A stretch of DNA of 64,000 nt from CBDFKK01 sp965248815 (GTDB lineage Bacteria; Pseudomonadota; Alphaproteobacteria; SMXP01): the NCBI GenBank assembly GCA_965248815.1, contig CBDFKK010000008.1, positions 2,914,001 to 2,978,000 of the forward strand, read 5' to 3'. The notes beneath the pieces were generated by a model. The model had not been told where the DNA came from. It was given only the letters and a program-made list of their open reading frames with translations, and searched no databases. Numbering within the stretch: the stretch's first letter is position 1; every line of letters starts with the position of its first letter. Below are positions 26,840-35,924 of the stretch, piece by piece. A program made the position numbers and the translations under genes.

Positions 26840-28165
26840 TTAGGTCTGTGCCGCTTCGGAGACTTCCTCGACTTCCAACCCGGATTTAAAATTGGGCAAT
26901 GCGAGAAAAATCACGGCGGCAATAAAGGCGGGAATGATTGCAAATATTGTCCAGGTCCAGGTCCAACCCCATTTGGCTGCGAAGTAGGCAAGTAGAAAAG
27001 GAGCCGTCAATGCTGAAATGCTTACGGCAAGGGAGCCGACCGTTGCCGATGCCGTTGCCCGAATACGAGTCGGAAACAGTTCCGCAGTCAGAGGCATGCG
27101 AATGGCTTCCGAGCCATAGAGAAACATGATCGTGAGGCCAAAACCTATTATGAGCGAGGAAGACGTCTGTGCCAGCCAAACCGTCAAACCGAACACGGAA
27201 CCACCAATTAGGGCCCAAAGGACCAGCGTGTTTCTTCGGGTTAGGACAAATTCCCCAACCGTTGACGCCAGAACATAGCCAATGGCCCCCATTAAGTAAG
27301 ATAAGCCCGTGATGCGGGCCGCGTCACTCTGGCTAAATCCCCGATCTTCGACGAGAAATGTCGGCAGCAAGAATATCATCCCAATTATACCCGCCTGAAT
27401 GAACAGTGTTCCGATGAACATGGCGGCCGTTCGCGGTAGAAATTGGGGCTTAATGAGTTCGTCTAAATGTTCGGCAATGCCACGTTTGTTAGATAGTTGT
27501 GCTGCGCTGTCCGGCATCACAGTCTCAGACTTTAGCTTCGCAAATCGATCCGGCTCTTTGAGCACATAGCCTAGAATGAATGCCAGAGGCACAACGGCAT
27601 AGGCGGGATAGAAGATGGCGCGCCAGCTGAAGGCATCGATGAGCGGTGCTGCAAACAATGACGCCAAAAACGTCCCTATCGGGTAGCTGACTTGCAGAAA
27701 TCCCGCCATCATGCCGCGGTAACGCGCCGGTGAAACTTCAATCACAATTGTATTTGTAATGGGATAAAGGCCGGCCGCAATCGCAAAGCCCAAGATTCGA
27801 AAAAAGCCAAGCACAGTCAGCGACTGGGCGATGGCGTGCAGTCCAACACAGAAGGCCGAGCCCGCCAAAAGAATTACGAACATCTTGCGGCGGCCAAAAT
27901 AGTCGGACAGCGTGCCCGCAATGACGACCGTAAAACTTGCGACTAAAAAGGATAGGGTAATGATCAGCGTGACCGTGGTTGTCGGTACCGCGTATTCTTG
28001 AGTGATGCCCGGAATTGCAAATGAGAAGAGCGCTTGATCGGCTGTCGTCAGGGTCATGCCGATAAAGCACAATGCAAACGTGGCCAGAGGCGTGCCTTTA
28101 ATGGAGCACCAAAAGGTCGAAGGGGGGCTCGTACTTACTTCGGGGCCCGCTGCGTTGTTGGACAT
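26840..28165 (-). CDS. MFS transporter, island subtype copy 3
   Basis: The 441-residue, about 12-TM paralog of 1388 and 9520 has TTADQALFSFAIPGI in TM1, motif A GTLSDYFGRRKM, the shared FVLTRRNTLVLW segment, and ELFPTRIRATASATVG, all aligned with the other copies. It begins 6 bp after the M24 gene stop, so the pair is translationally coupled. One such transporter accompanies each enzyme block (GST/AhpD; MDR; ADC/M24), suggesting that the blocks arose by duplication with paralogs retuned to different intermediates. Confidence 0.88.
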   Translation of the reverse strand: MSNNAAGPEVSTSPPSTFWCSIKGTPLATFALCFIGMTLTTADQALFSFAIPGITQEYAVPTTTVTLIITLSFLVASFTVVIAGTLSDYFGRRKMFVILLAGSAFCVGLHAIAQSLTVLGFFRILGFAIAAGLYPITNTIVIEVSPARYRGMMAGFLQVSYPIGTFLASLFAAPLIDAFSWRAIFYPAYAVVPLAFILGYVLKEPDRFAKLKSETVMPDSAAQLSNKRGIAEHLDELIKPQFLPRTAAMFIGTLFIQAGIIGMIFLLPTFLVEDRGFSQSDAARITGLSYLMGAIGYVLASTVGEFVLTRRNTLVLWALIGGSVFGLTVWLAQTSSSLIIGFGLTIMFLYGSEAIRMPLTAELFPTRIRATASATVGSLAVSISALTAPFLLAYFAAKWGWTWTWTIFAIIPAFIAAVIFLALPNFKSGLEVEEVSEAAQT

Positions 28166-28171
28166 AAGCGA

Positions 28172-29377
28172 TTATGCCTGGAAGAGCTGGCGTTCCAAAG
28201 TGTAGAGGCGCTCGGCGCCGTCCTTCGTAATCAACATGGTTTCCTCGAAAAATGTGCCGCCCCAACCGATTTCGTGAACCTCCATATCCATGTTGAGTAC
28301 CATGTTTTCTTGGAGCGTGAAGTCGCCGAGTTTGCCACCCACGGAGAATGGCATTTCAATGTGATCGAGGCCGATGCCGTGAATAAAGGCACAGCAAAAT
28401 GAGGGAATGCCAGCTTTGCGAACGGTTTCGATTGTTTGGTTGCGCAAATCCATTGTCGAAACGCCGGGTTTTAGTTTGCTGTAGCCGTCTTCGATTCCGA
28501 CTTCAAATGCATTCCAGTAGCGCTGAAGTTTTTCAGAAGGTTCGCCTAGAACCACGGTACGCTGACAATCTCCGACATAGCGCTGCCACTTGAGCAAACT
28601 GTCGAAACAGACTTGGTCGCCCTGGGCGATCGGATATTTCTTGATGACACGCTCAGCGCCGGCGCTCTTCTCACCTGCGCCATTGTAACAAGCAGCCACG
28701 CGCGCCCCTTGTTCAGCCACGCCCACTTCGTAAGCTGTTCGTACGTCCAACCAGGTTGCATCTTCCTTGATGGCTGCAAATGCTTTTCTTAATGCTGTCT
28801 CATTCATTCTTGCTGCAGAGCGGAGAATCTTGATTTCGTCAGGTATTTTTATCATGCGGCATTCGATAAAGAGGTGCGCTGCTTCGACAAATTCAATATT
28901 GGGGAAATCGGTCGCAAGCATGGCTGCAAAGCGCGTGTCGTCGATGCCGATTTTAACTTTGCTCTTGCCGAACGCCTTAAGGGCGTTATTGAGCGCCCCT
29001 CCGACATTGATCGTTTCGTTTTTGTCGAGCTCATCAACCCAGCTCTTAATTACTGCATCATCGCCCGTGAGGGGGACATCTTCCGCAAACGTATGAATTT
29101 TTAGCACGCCGCCATAGACATCGAAATAGTAGGTATGGATGGCGTCCATCCATGTGGGGCGCTCGATCAAATTTGCAGCTTCGATTTCCGGTACGCAAAG
29201 GCCAGAAGGAATGTCGGCCTTGCGCGGCAGCACGGCTGCTGCAACATATTGAATATCATAAAGAAAATCAGATTCGTAGCCGCTCAAGTAATAGACATTG
29301 TTGTCGGTCACGGCGAGAAAGCCGTCGAGTTCTTCGCGATCCATAATTTCATTGGCGAGCGGGCGATTTAAGAGCAT
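28172..29377 (-). CDS. M24-family metallohydrolase (Xaa-Pro peptidase/creatinase-like)
   Basis: The 401-residue protein has a creatinase N-domain (about 1-160) and a pita-bread C-domain. The five expected metal ligands are visible: two Asp eleven residues apart in VCFDSLLKWQRYVGDC, His in FIHGIGLDHIEM, Glu in NMDMEVHE and Glu in FFEETM. It should therefore bind a dinuclear metal centre. Relatives include prolidases, creatinase and the DMSP lyase DddP, so substrate is not fixed by the fold. It follows the ADC-like gene (68-bp gap) and is coupled to an MFS gene. In this context it may hydrolyse an amide or C-N bond of an intermediate rather than a peptide. Confidence 0.87.
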   Translation of the reverse strand: MLLNRPLANEIMDREELDGFLAVTDNNVYYLSGYESDFLYDIQYVAAAVLPRKADIPSGLCVPEIEAANLIERPTWMDAIHTYYFDVYGGVLKIHTFAEDVPLTGDDAVIKSWVDELDKNETINVGGALNNALKAFGKSKVKIGIDDTRFAAMLATDFPNIEFVEAAHLFIECRMIKIPDEIKILRSAARMNETALRKAFAAIKEDATWLDVRTAYEVGVAEQGARVAACYNGAGEKSAGAERVIKKYPIAQGDQVCFDSLLKWQRYVGDCQRTVVLGEPSEKLQRYWNAFEVGIEDGYSKLKPGVSTMDLRNQTIETVRKAGIPSFCCAFIHGIGLDHIEMPFSVGGKLGDFTLQENMVLNMDMEVHEIGWGGTFFEETMLITKDGAERLYTLERQLFQA

Positions 29378-29444
29378 GAAATGACCTTCCGTTTATGCAG
29401 GCTCGTGAAGCGCGCAATTAGCGTGGTTCATCTTAGTTTTCTCT

Positions 29445-30263
29445 TCAAGCGAGGAAGTCGTGTACAACCGTAATGCCGTCGAGCTTGAAAGCCATGGGAA
29501 TCCAATAGCCGCCTAGAACTTCTTTGGGCTGTAGTGGCAGCAACTCTTCATTGTCGGAGGCGCCAAACTCGAGCGTTGCGGGTCCAACAAACGGTGTTCC
29601 GAATGCGTTGTCCGACATGACCATCTGGGTGAGATCGTGCAAGTCAGGCCGGCCCTTGGGCGGTACGTGGCAGTCCGGTATATGGCGCATGCTGGTCAGC
29701 GGCAGGTGTTGAAAATAAAATTGCATGTCGTCGATTAAGATTTCCCGCTCGAACTTCATCGACATTTTGATGATTTTGTCGCCGTTTCGGCTGACGGTGC
29801 GATTGAGAGTCGAGCCAAGTTCGCCTGATTGGTCGGATCCGACTTTGCTGAACAGCGGATGCATGCCCGTCTGTTCGATGGTCGCCAGTTTTGAGCACGT
29901 GCCCATAAACCAAGACAAAAGAACCAGCCAGTCACGGTCACACCATTGAAAGGCCGAAAGCATTGTGTTTTCGCCTTTGAATTTAGCAGGGATGCCTATA
30001 ACCGCGACGTTATAAAAACTTCTTGCCGGATCCATGTCTGCGGACGATTGCTCGACCGGATGACAATTCAATACCGGACTCCAGATAAACGCCTCGTCAC
30101 CATCGGCGTGGGGCTCGAGCGGTTCGGGAATAAGGGCGGCGAGCGCCTTGGGGTCCGTTCTAAAGTGAATAAGCAAGAGATTGCTGGCAAAGCGCCATGG
30201 CAATGCCGGTATGATTGAGGCGGTGCCGTTGGGTGTAAATGGGCGGGTAAATCCATTGGTCAT
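29445..30263 (-). CDS. Acetoacetate decarboxylase-like protein
   Basis: The 272-residue protein has the length and double-barrel character of the ADC family. FKGENTMLSAFQW and WFMGTCSKLATIE fall where ADC has its conserved GREExGxPKK segment, so Lys in CSKLA may be the Schiff-base Lys; this alignment is by eye. I chose ATG 30263 with AATAGGAGAAGC upstream and rejected a 64-residue extension that overlaps the bicupin. It lies 10 bp after the bicupin at 30274, so they are coupled. The ADC superfamily also contains aldolase-dehydratases and hydratases; decarboxylation of a beta-keto acid is only one option. Confidence 0.82.
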   Translation of the reverse strand: MTNGFTRPFTPNGTASIIPALPWRFASNLLLIHFRTDPKALAALIPEPLEPHADGDEAFIWSPVLNCHPVEQSSADMDPARSFYNVAVIGIPAKFKGENTMLSAFQWCDRDWLVLLSWFMGTCSKLATIEQTGMHPLFSKVGSDQSGELGSTLNRTVSRNGDKIIKMSMKFEREILIDDMQFYFQHLPLTSMRHIPDCHVPPKGRPDLHDLTQMVMSDNAFGTPFVGPATLEFGASDNEELLPLQPKEVLGGYWIPMAFKLDGITVVHDFLA

Positions 30264-30273
30264 AACGCTTCTC

Positions 30274-31128
30274 CTATTGAGGATCCGATGACCAGTTGCC
30301 CCATGGTTCACGTTCGCCAATCTGATCGTCGAGCGAAGCCTCAAAATAGTCGTTGACTGCGTCATGAGCCCATTGTTCGTCAAACCAGTCGAAGTCCGGC
30401 ACCGTATTGCCCCGTGCCAACCATACTGATCCCCTTTGGGTCGCTTGCGGCCCATGAGGAATATCGCCTGGGCGAAATATGTAGGTTCCCGCGCGGACGA
30501 GACCGTTGTGTCCCATCAAATAGTCGCCTTCGAGAAGAATTAATTCTTCCCAAGTCGCATGGGCCTCGAGTTTAGGTTCGCTCCAACCGGCGCCTTGACG
30601 CACCAAATAGGTATAGGCCTTGGTTTCCGGATCTTCATAGATGGTCTTGTGGTGTAACAAAGGCCCCGCTTCTGCCTGGTCTCGTCCCTCGTAACCTGGC
30701 ATAGCTTCCCAGTGCGTTGTTCTTGTATCAGTGCAATCAATCCGCTGGTCAGCTTGTACGTTGGGTGCGCCAGCGTTCGCTTGAATGAAATTGGGTGTGC
30801 CCTTAAACATCAAAAGCATGTCGCATCCGGAAGGCGACGCCCAAGAACCGGTATGACTGCCGGCCGGCAAGTAGCTAAAACACGTGCGCGTGAGCTCTTG
30901 GTCTCCGATCTTTAGCGATCCGTCCAGAACCAAATCTTCCAAACCCTCGTCGTAGTAACCGCTTTCGACTCTTCGCCACTGTGGTCCGACGCGAACTAGA
31001 AACGTCGTCTCTCCTGTTGGGTTATTCATAAGCCGTGTGCCGCGCATGCCGAGCGGCAAACTAGCGCTGAGAAGGGGCAGGTAGTCTGTCTCTATGAGAT
31101 CCAAATATTCAATGACGCCGTTGGGCAT
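30274..31128 (-). CDS. Bicupin protein (copy 3)
   Basis: The 284-residue paralog of 6163 and 38972 has a second barrel with HATWEELILLEGDY and YIFRPGDIPHGPQ, giving the His/Glu/His pattern of the family. The first barrel shows EDLVLDGSLKIG and CFSYLPAGSHTG. I chose ATG 31128 with AAGAGG 5 bp before it; the GTG two codons earlier is an alternative. It follows the small helical protein (31215) by 86 bp and precedes the ADC-like gene by 10 bp. The bicupin/small-protein adjacency repeats that at 6163-7318 but in reversed order, arguing for a functional link rather than block duplication. Confidence 0.8.
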   Translation of the reverse strand: MPNGVIEYLDLIETDYLPLLSASLPLGMRGTRLMNNPTGETTFLVRVGPQWRRVESGYYDEGLEDLVLDGSLKIGDQELTRTCFSYLPAGSHTGSWASPSGCDMLLMFKGTPNFIQANAGAPNVQADQRIDCTDTRTTHWEAMPGYEGRDQAEAGPLLHHKTIYEDPETKAYTYLVRQGAGWSEPKLEAHATWEELILLEGDYLMGHNGLVRAGTYIFRPGDIPHGPQATQRGSVWLARGNTVPDFDWFDEQWAHDAVNDYFEASLDDQIGEREPWGNWSSDPQ

Positions 31129-31214
31129 ACCCACCTCTTTTCTTAGTGTGTTGGTTTGCGCGTTGAATTGCCGGAAGGTAGAAAGGAAATTGTTGTAGCG
31201 GGTATCGGTCCGAT

Positions 31215-31571
31215 TTAGGCGGTCACGGACTCTTCGCCGATCGTTTGTGCGTGGGATTTGTCGGACTCTTGTTTTTCAATGACGGCGCGAGCATCGCTGA
31301 TACTGCGAAACACGCGACTAATATATTTAGACCTTTTGTCCCGCCGCCGTTCTCTTATGTCTTCGGTGAGCTTGAAATTCTCGATGTCGTCTCTGGAGAT
31401 TGTCCTTTTTTTGTCCAGAAGTACTTCGACGGTATCGAGTCGATCAGCGAGGACAGAAACTTCGCCGGTTAATGCAATAATCATCGCGTGCAGCTGATCC
31501 ATTGGAGCTTCTTCGAAATACTGAGGCCGCTTGCCTTGGGCATGACGTGGCGTTTGCACTTTTTCTTGCAT
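31215..31571 (-). CDS. Small helical protein of unknown function, bicupin-associated (copy 2)
   Basis: The 118-residue protein is homologous to 7022-7318. The shared core is LHAMIIALTGEVSVLADRL, then LDKKRTISRDDIENFKLTE and an Arg-rich helix ending in RVFRSI. Compared with copy 1 it has ~20 extra residues at each end, the C-terminal ones charged. ATG 31571 has GGAGG 8 bp upstream, so it is well translated. It lies between the frameshifted methyltransferase and bicupin copy 3. No known domain is recognised. Confidence 0.68.
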   Translation of the reverse strand: MQEKVQTPRHAQGKRPQYFEEAPMDQLHAMIIALTGEVSVLADRLDTVEVLLDKKRTISRDDIENFKLTEDIRERRRDKRSKYISRVFRSISDARAVIEKQESDKSHAQTIGEESVTA

Positions 31572-31652
31572 TGATCGTCCTCCATTACCTCTGGTAGCCG
31601 GTCTACGCTTGAATCACGCGCAAAAAGACGCGCTTCGAGTGGATCGAAATCG

Positions 31653-32817
31653 CTATTTTGCCGCGACAAAGAACCAAAGCTCTGATTCGCCGCGGCTGGT
31701 GCCGACGATCTCACTCGAATCGACCATAATCTCGACATTTTCAATCGACGTGAGCGAGGGGCCCCAAGCTTCGAACGAATTGGTGAACCCCGCTTCCTTG
31801 CACTTACCCACAATATCCATGTCGTGGAAGGCGCCCCAAAATGGTTCATTGTTGTTGAGCGTGTCCCAATCGCCCAAAAACTGTTGGACAGCAGATTTGC
31901 CCTCATAGGGCCGGTTGTTCTCCGTTTACAAAGAGACCTCCAGGCTTCAACACCCGACGAGCCTCATTGATGATTTTGGTGACGGCAGGTCGGCTGATTT
32001 CGTGGAATGTTGCAAGGCTGCAAACCAGATCAAAGGTCGCATCTTCAAATTTTAGATTTTCCGCGTCCATTTGGTGAAGATGGACGGCAATGTCTAAGTC
32101 TTCTGCACGCGCATGGCCGTAGCGCAACATTGCAGGCGAAACGTCAATTCCATGAACTTCAGCTTCGGGCCACGCTTCCTTGAACGGCAAAGTAGATGCG
32201 CCGGCGCTGCATCCCAGCATCAAAATCTTCTTGGGGTGAAACTCCGGAAAATCTCTCTTGACATAAATCACTGCGACTTTGCCGAGATTGTCCATCTTTT
32301 CGCCAAACAATCCACTTGTGAAAATATAGGCGCCACGGTCGTACAAGGCGCCGGCTGCAATTTCGCCATCGCACAATTCCGCTGAATACCCTCCAGGCAT
32401 CACATGATGATCGTTTTTGCTGACGTATCGGGGTAATTCTAAGTTGGGGTTCAAGGTTAGAGAGCCGACCGTCTCGCCATTGCTCAGCACTTTCGCTTTT
32501 TCAACCAGCTCAGGAAGTTGTCTCATAATGCTTTGGTCGACCGCGTCCCACATAAGTTCTTTTGTGCTGCGCTGAAACGAGCTTGCCATCTGGTAATAGG
32601 GATGGCGCTCCATTTCTTTGCAGATTTCGTGCCTCGTTTGCGGCTCTTGTCCTTTTTCGCGCAACATTTTGGGAAGGACTTGGTTTTCGTATTCCGAGAC
32701 CACGCCGGGCATGACTTCGGTCATGCAATAGTCTTGCAGGCTTTGGACAAACTCTTGATGGGCCTGTTCTTCGCTGTTGGCGATCGGTAACACGGCGTGT
32801 TGATATTGCTTATCCAT
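31653..32817 (-). pseudogene. Class I SAM-dependent methyltransferase, island family copy d, frameshifted
   Basis: From ATG 32817 the frame encodes 304 residues matching the family: LTLNPNLELPRYV, HHVMPGGYSAEL, YDRGAYIFTSGLFG, and motif I LMLGCSAGASTLPF. It ends at TGA 31903 just after LKPGGLFVNGEQ. The homologous remainder (RPYEGKSAVQQFLGDWD, then NNNEPFWGAF and a C-terminus ending VAAK) continues in the +1 frame down to 31653. One surplus base around 31905-31912, in a CCGGCCC context, explains the shift. The restored length (~387) equals that of its paralogs. A true inactivating mutation or a sequencing error are both possible. An operator-plus-promoter precedes it at 32856. If real, this unit lost its methyltransferase while downstream genes stayed intact. 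Confidence 0.85.
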
Positions 32818-32855
32818 GGCTCACTTCCTTGGATTGTCGCCATTGTGTCGCGAAA

Positions 32856-32872
32856 ATTGTCGACAATCTATA
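32856..32872 (-). promoter_or_regulatory. Perfect operator palindrome ATTGTCGACAAT beside a -10-like box
   Basis: Positions 32856-32867 are a perfect 12-bp palindrome. Read on the minus strand, TATAGA (32872-32867) lies directly upstream and overlaps its first base, the same geometry as at 19344-19361. The site is in the 85-bp gap before the methyltransferase at 32817 and probably controls the whole minus-strand unit down to 25181. Confidence 0.65.
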
Positions 32873-32902
32873 CTACGTCTGAACGGGTCGGCTTTCCAGC
32901 CT

Positions 32903-34576
32903 CTAAGCGGTGTGGGCGCCAACCTGCTCGGCCCAAGAGCCCATCTGGCTGGTAAACTGGCGGAGTTCTGCGCCTGCCGCCACTGCTGCCCGCTCGGCGT
33001 GGGCGCGCTTGGGGTCATTTGAAAATGTGAAGATGGATACGGGAACGTCGCAGTTGCTCAGCTGATCCTCGAGCGGATAGTCGAATTCACATAAATAATA
33101 CTCTCGAAACGCGCCAAGCGACTTCAACAGTTCCACCACCTTGAAGTGAACGAACTCCAGTTCGGCATAAGGCGGATCCCACAGGAAATTTTCTTTTCTT
33201 TTGTCGAACCAAGGCCAAAACATATATTGATCTCGAATAAAGTGCCAAGCCTGCAAAAGGTATCCGCCATATTCATCGGGAGCGATCGTCGGGGCATAGT
33301 GCGCGCGGAAGAGATCTCGTTCTTCGCCGGCAGGGCAAAGAACATCGCATAACGCAATACTTTTGACCCGTCCTTCTTGCAGCGCGGCGAGCTCAAGTGC
33401 GACGCAGGCACCGCCCTCAAACGCCAATATGTCGATTTCGTGCAAGTTCAATGCCTTAAGACCCTGAGCAAGCGTGTCCGCAAAAGTTGAAAGGCTTCGT
33501 GCGCCGCTTATGGCGTCAGAATCACCGTGGCCCGGTAAGTCGATGCCGATGATGGGACGTTTTCCCATCAGGGAACGAGCCGTGTACTCCGCAATACGCG
33601 TTGAGGAGCCCGCTCCATGTACGAGTAGCAACGGCCGGCCTACGCCCACCGGATTTTGGCGTACGTGAAGGAGTCCCGCATCGGTTTCAATGTAGGAACT
33701 GACGCATCGGTTCTCGATCGGCGCAACCGACGGAGCATCCGGCACGATTGCGTGCGAGGGAAACTCTTCAAGAATTTCGATAAGCCGTGACTCAAATTTT
33801 GAGTCGTCTTCAACCATTTCAGCGACGACATGATCGGGCAGAGCCGGCAGCCGTTCGAGATGAGTATCGAAAGGCTTCAAGCGCGTTCCTAGGAAAAACG
33901 TGCGGGCTTTGATCTGATGAATTCGCGGCTGTCCAATATAGCGAAACGCGGCCCGCGGGCCGAGATGATAAAATAGGCCCGTGCGGAAAAAATTCATGAC
34001 GCCGAAATAGAGACCTGCGGCGTCCGGCATGTCGACGTCAATCCGCGTTGCAGCAGTTTGCCGGTCCCAGGGGTAGGAATGGGCGTGTTCGCGGACGAAT
34101 GTCCACGCATAAATCATGTGCCGACCATCCCATTTCAAATCGAAGTCCGGCGCAAAATTGAGTAGTACATCGCGGCGCTCGTCTTCAGTAAGCATGAGAT
34201 ACTTATCGAGCACGACCACGGTAAAGCGCTTGGGATAGCGGCACGACAGATCGAGTGCGATTTTGGCCGCGGTGAGCTGACCGTAAAGTCCGATTTTCTC
34301 GATACCCAGCGCGTCCATAAATTCAATGACATTGTCTGCGAAATCAGGAATTTCCGGTTTCAAAATATGGACATGATCCGAAAGGCCATAACCGGGCGAG
34401 TCCATCGCGATCACAGTAAACTGTTCAGCGAGCTTTTCTATAAGGGAAATGTAGATGGCCGACGAGCGCATGGATGGATGTAAAAGCAAGACAGTCGGCC
34501 CGGACCCAGCGCGGCGGTAGTGAACTTGCCGATTGTCTAATGTCACAAAATGGCGTTCGATTTTAGGCGCGGCCAT
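32903..34576 (-). CDS. Fused double alpha/beta-hydrolase-fold protein, both nucleophile positions degenerate
   Basis: The 557-residue protein contains two complete alpha/beta-hydrolase domains in tandem (about 1-285 and 290-550). Each has the oxyanion-side strand (LLLHPSMRSS; LLVHGAGSS) and the following D-x-P-G-x-G-x-S-D motif (DSPGYGLSD; DLPGHGDSD). The nucleophile elbows read GQLTA and AFEGG, so Leu and Glu replace Ser. Architecture and length equal those of 49321-50997, defining a two-member fusion family in this window. ATG 34576 opens the gene; it is divergent from the methyltransferase at 34738. With Ser missing in both halves, ester hydrolysis by the usual mechanism is unlikely. Lyase, binding or scaffold roles are possible. 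Confidence 0.85.
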   Translation of the reverse strand: MAAPKIERHFVTLDNRQVHYRRAGSGPTVLLLHPSMRSSAIYISLIEKLAEQFTVIAMDSPGYGLSDHVHILKPEIPDFADNVIEFMDALGIEKIGLYGQLTAAKIALDLSCRYPKRFTVVVLDKYLMLTEDERRDVLLNFAPDFDLKWDGRHMIYAWTFVREHAHSYPWDRQTAATRIDVDMPDAAGLYFGVMNFFRTGLFYHLGPRAAFRYIGQPRIHQIKARTFFLGTRLKPFDTHLERLPALPDHVVAEMVEDDSKFESRLIEILEEFPSHAIVPDAPSVAPIENRCVSSYIETDAGLLHVRQNPVGVGRPLLLVHGAGSSTRIAEYTARSLMGKRPIIGIDLPGHGDSDAISGARSLSTFADTLAQGLKALNLHEIDILAFEGGACVALELAALQEGRVKSIALCDVLCPAGEERDLFRAHYAPTIAPDEYGGYLLQAWHFIRDQYMFWPWFDKRKENFLWDPPYAELEFVHFKVVELLKSLGAFREYYLCEFDYPLEDQLSNCDVPVSIFTFSNDPKRAHAERAAVAAGAELRQFTSQMGSWAEQVGAHTA

Positions 34577-34737
34577 TTTTGGGATTTCCCGTTAATTGAG
34601 CTTTACTGTAGCGCCGAACAATGGCGCAATGGCTTGCCGAATGTAAAGCCTTCGATCGCCTGCCTCGCGCGCTCGTTTGAAATGTTAGCCGATATGATTG
34701 TAGGCTTGGCCCATCGTAGGGATTAATATCCTCAGAT

Positions 34738-35898
34738 ATGCAAAAGTTATCGTCGATGCTTGGCGTCACTCAACATACAATGCTGGCTACCTCCAATCAC
34801 GACGAGCAAGTGCGCGAAGATTTTGTGCGCCATTTGTCTGTTGTGCTTGAAACCAAGCTGCGCCCGGGTATTCGCCGTGTATATGATTGCCGCGTCGCGC
34901 CAAATCTAGCTGAACGCTATGGCCGTGATCCCACGCGTCGTGAAATCATTTCTGCAATGCGAGATCATCCGCTTAACCAATTTTGGTACGGCGTACGCAC
35001 GCACAATCAAGAGCGTATGTTTGATATCGCCGGCGATATGGTCGAGCGTCAGTTGCCGATCTTGATGTCTACGGCCCGGCAATTGAGCGGGGCTTGCGGG
35101 TCATTGACATTAGACGCCGGCATCAAGAATCCAACTTATTTGAACGCCTTTGACGTTCACCGCCAGCCAGGCGGCTATCATACGGAACTTTGCACTAACG
35201 ACGTTGCTGCGGGCGCTCAGTTCGATCGCGCGATTTCGATTCACGCGATGGGGAGTCAGGGCCCGCTCAGCGACGATGGGGGAATGTCTGTCGCTGCCTG
35301 GGTTAGAGCTGAGCATCCTGAGTTTCACCCCCGGCGAATTCTCGATCTCGGTTGCACGGTGGGGCATTTCACGCTGCCGTTTAAGCACACATTCCCAGAC
35401 GCGGAAGTCCACGGAATCGATGTGGCGGCTCATTGTTTGCGATATGCGCATGCACGTGCGTGCGCATTGGCCACGGACATTCATTTCCGTCAGATGAATG
35501 CAGAGGCTCTGTCGTTCGAGGACGGTGCGTTTGATCTCATCGTGTCCAGGCAGCTATTGCACGAGACCTCGCGTCCGGCGTTGGCTGCGATTTTCAAAGA
35601 GTGTAACCGGGTCTTGTCGACGGCCGGCATCATGCTCCACCAGGACGCGCCCCAATTTGAGGAACTCGATCCCTACACAGCGTCGTTGCGCGATTGGGAT
35701 ATCACTTGCAATAACGAACCGTTCATGGCGACCTGCTACGACTTGCCCCTAGAGCAGATGTTCGCGGAAGCAGGCTTTGCTCCTGACAAGACATTTCGGG
35801 CCTATGCCCCAAGCCTCTACTTCCAACGCCACAATATCGACAGACATGCGACGCGGAATGCGGGCGGGCGCTATTTTTTTGCGGGAGCTGCTAAATAG
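34738..35898 (+). CDS. Class I SAM-dependent methyltransferase, island family copy e
   Basis: The 386-residue paralog has an N-terminal part with LTLDAGIKNPTYLNAFDVH and PGGYHTELCTND, motif I LDLGCTVGHFTLPF, then EVHGIDVAAHCLRYAHARA and QLLHETSRPA. The strand-4 segment is RVLSTAGIMLH, with STAG replacing the usual KPGG, a deviation that may affect the fold but not SAM binding. The start at ATG 34738 has a poor ribosome site; MLGVTQ a few codons later is an alternative. It is 26 bp from the OYE/FadH-type gene, so they are probably cotranscribed. Confidence 0.86.
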   Translation: MQKLSSMLGVTQHTMLATSNHDEQVREDFVRHLSVVLETKLRPGIRRVYDCRVAPNLAERYGRDPTRREIISAMRDHPLNQFWYGVRTHNQERMFDIAGDMVERQLPILMSTARQLSGACGSLTLDAGIKNPTYLNAFDVHRQPGGYHTELCTNDVAAGAQFDRAISIHAMGSQGPLSDDGGMSVAAWVRAEHPEFHPRRILDLGCTVGHFTLPFKHTFPDAEVHGIDVAAHCLRYAHARACALATDIHFRQMNAEALSFEDGAFDLIVSRQLLHETSRPALAAIFKECNRVLSTAGIMLHQDAPQFEELDPYTASLRDWDITCNNEPFMATCYDLPLEQMFAEAGFAPDKTFRAYAPSLYFQRHNIDRHATRNAGGRYFFAGAAK

Positions 35899-35924
35899 AG
35901 GCCGCTTCTTGTAGAGGAGTGCCG

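Noticed and set aside
28172..29377. DMSP lyase DddP
   Set aside because: The fold and metal ligands fit M24 in general, but I see nothing specific to DddP, and no DMSP-related genes lie nearby.
31900..31915. Programmed frameshift in methyltransferase copy d
   Set aside because: There is no slippery heptamer, and the other four paralogs encode the product in one frame.
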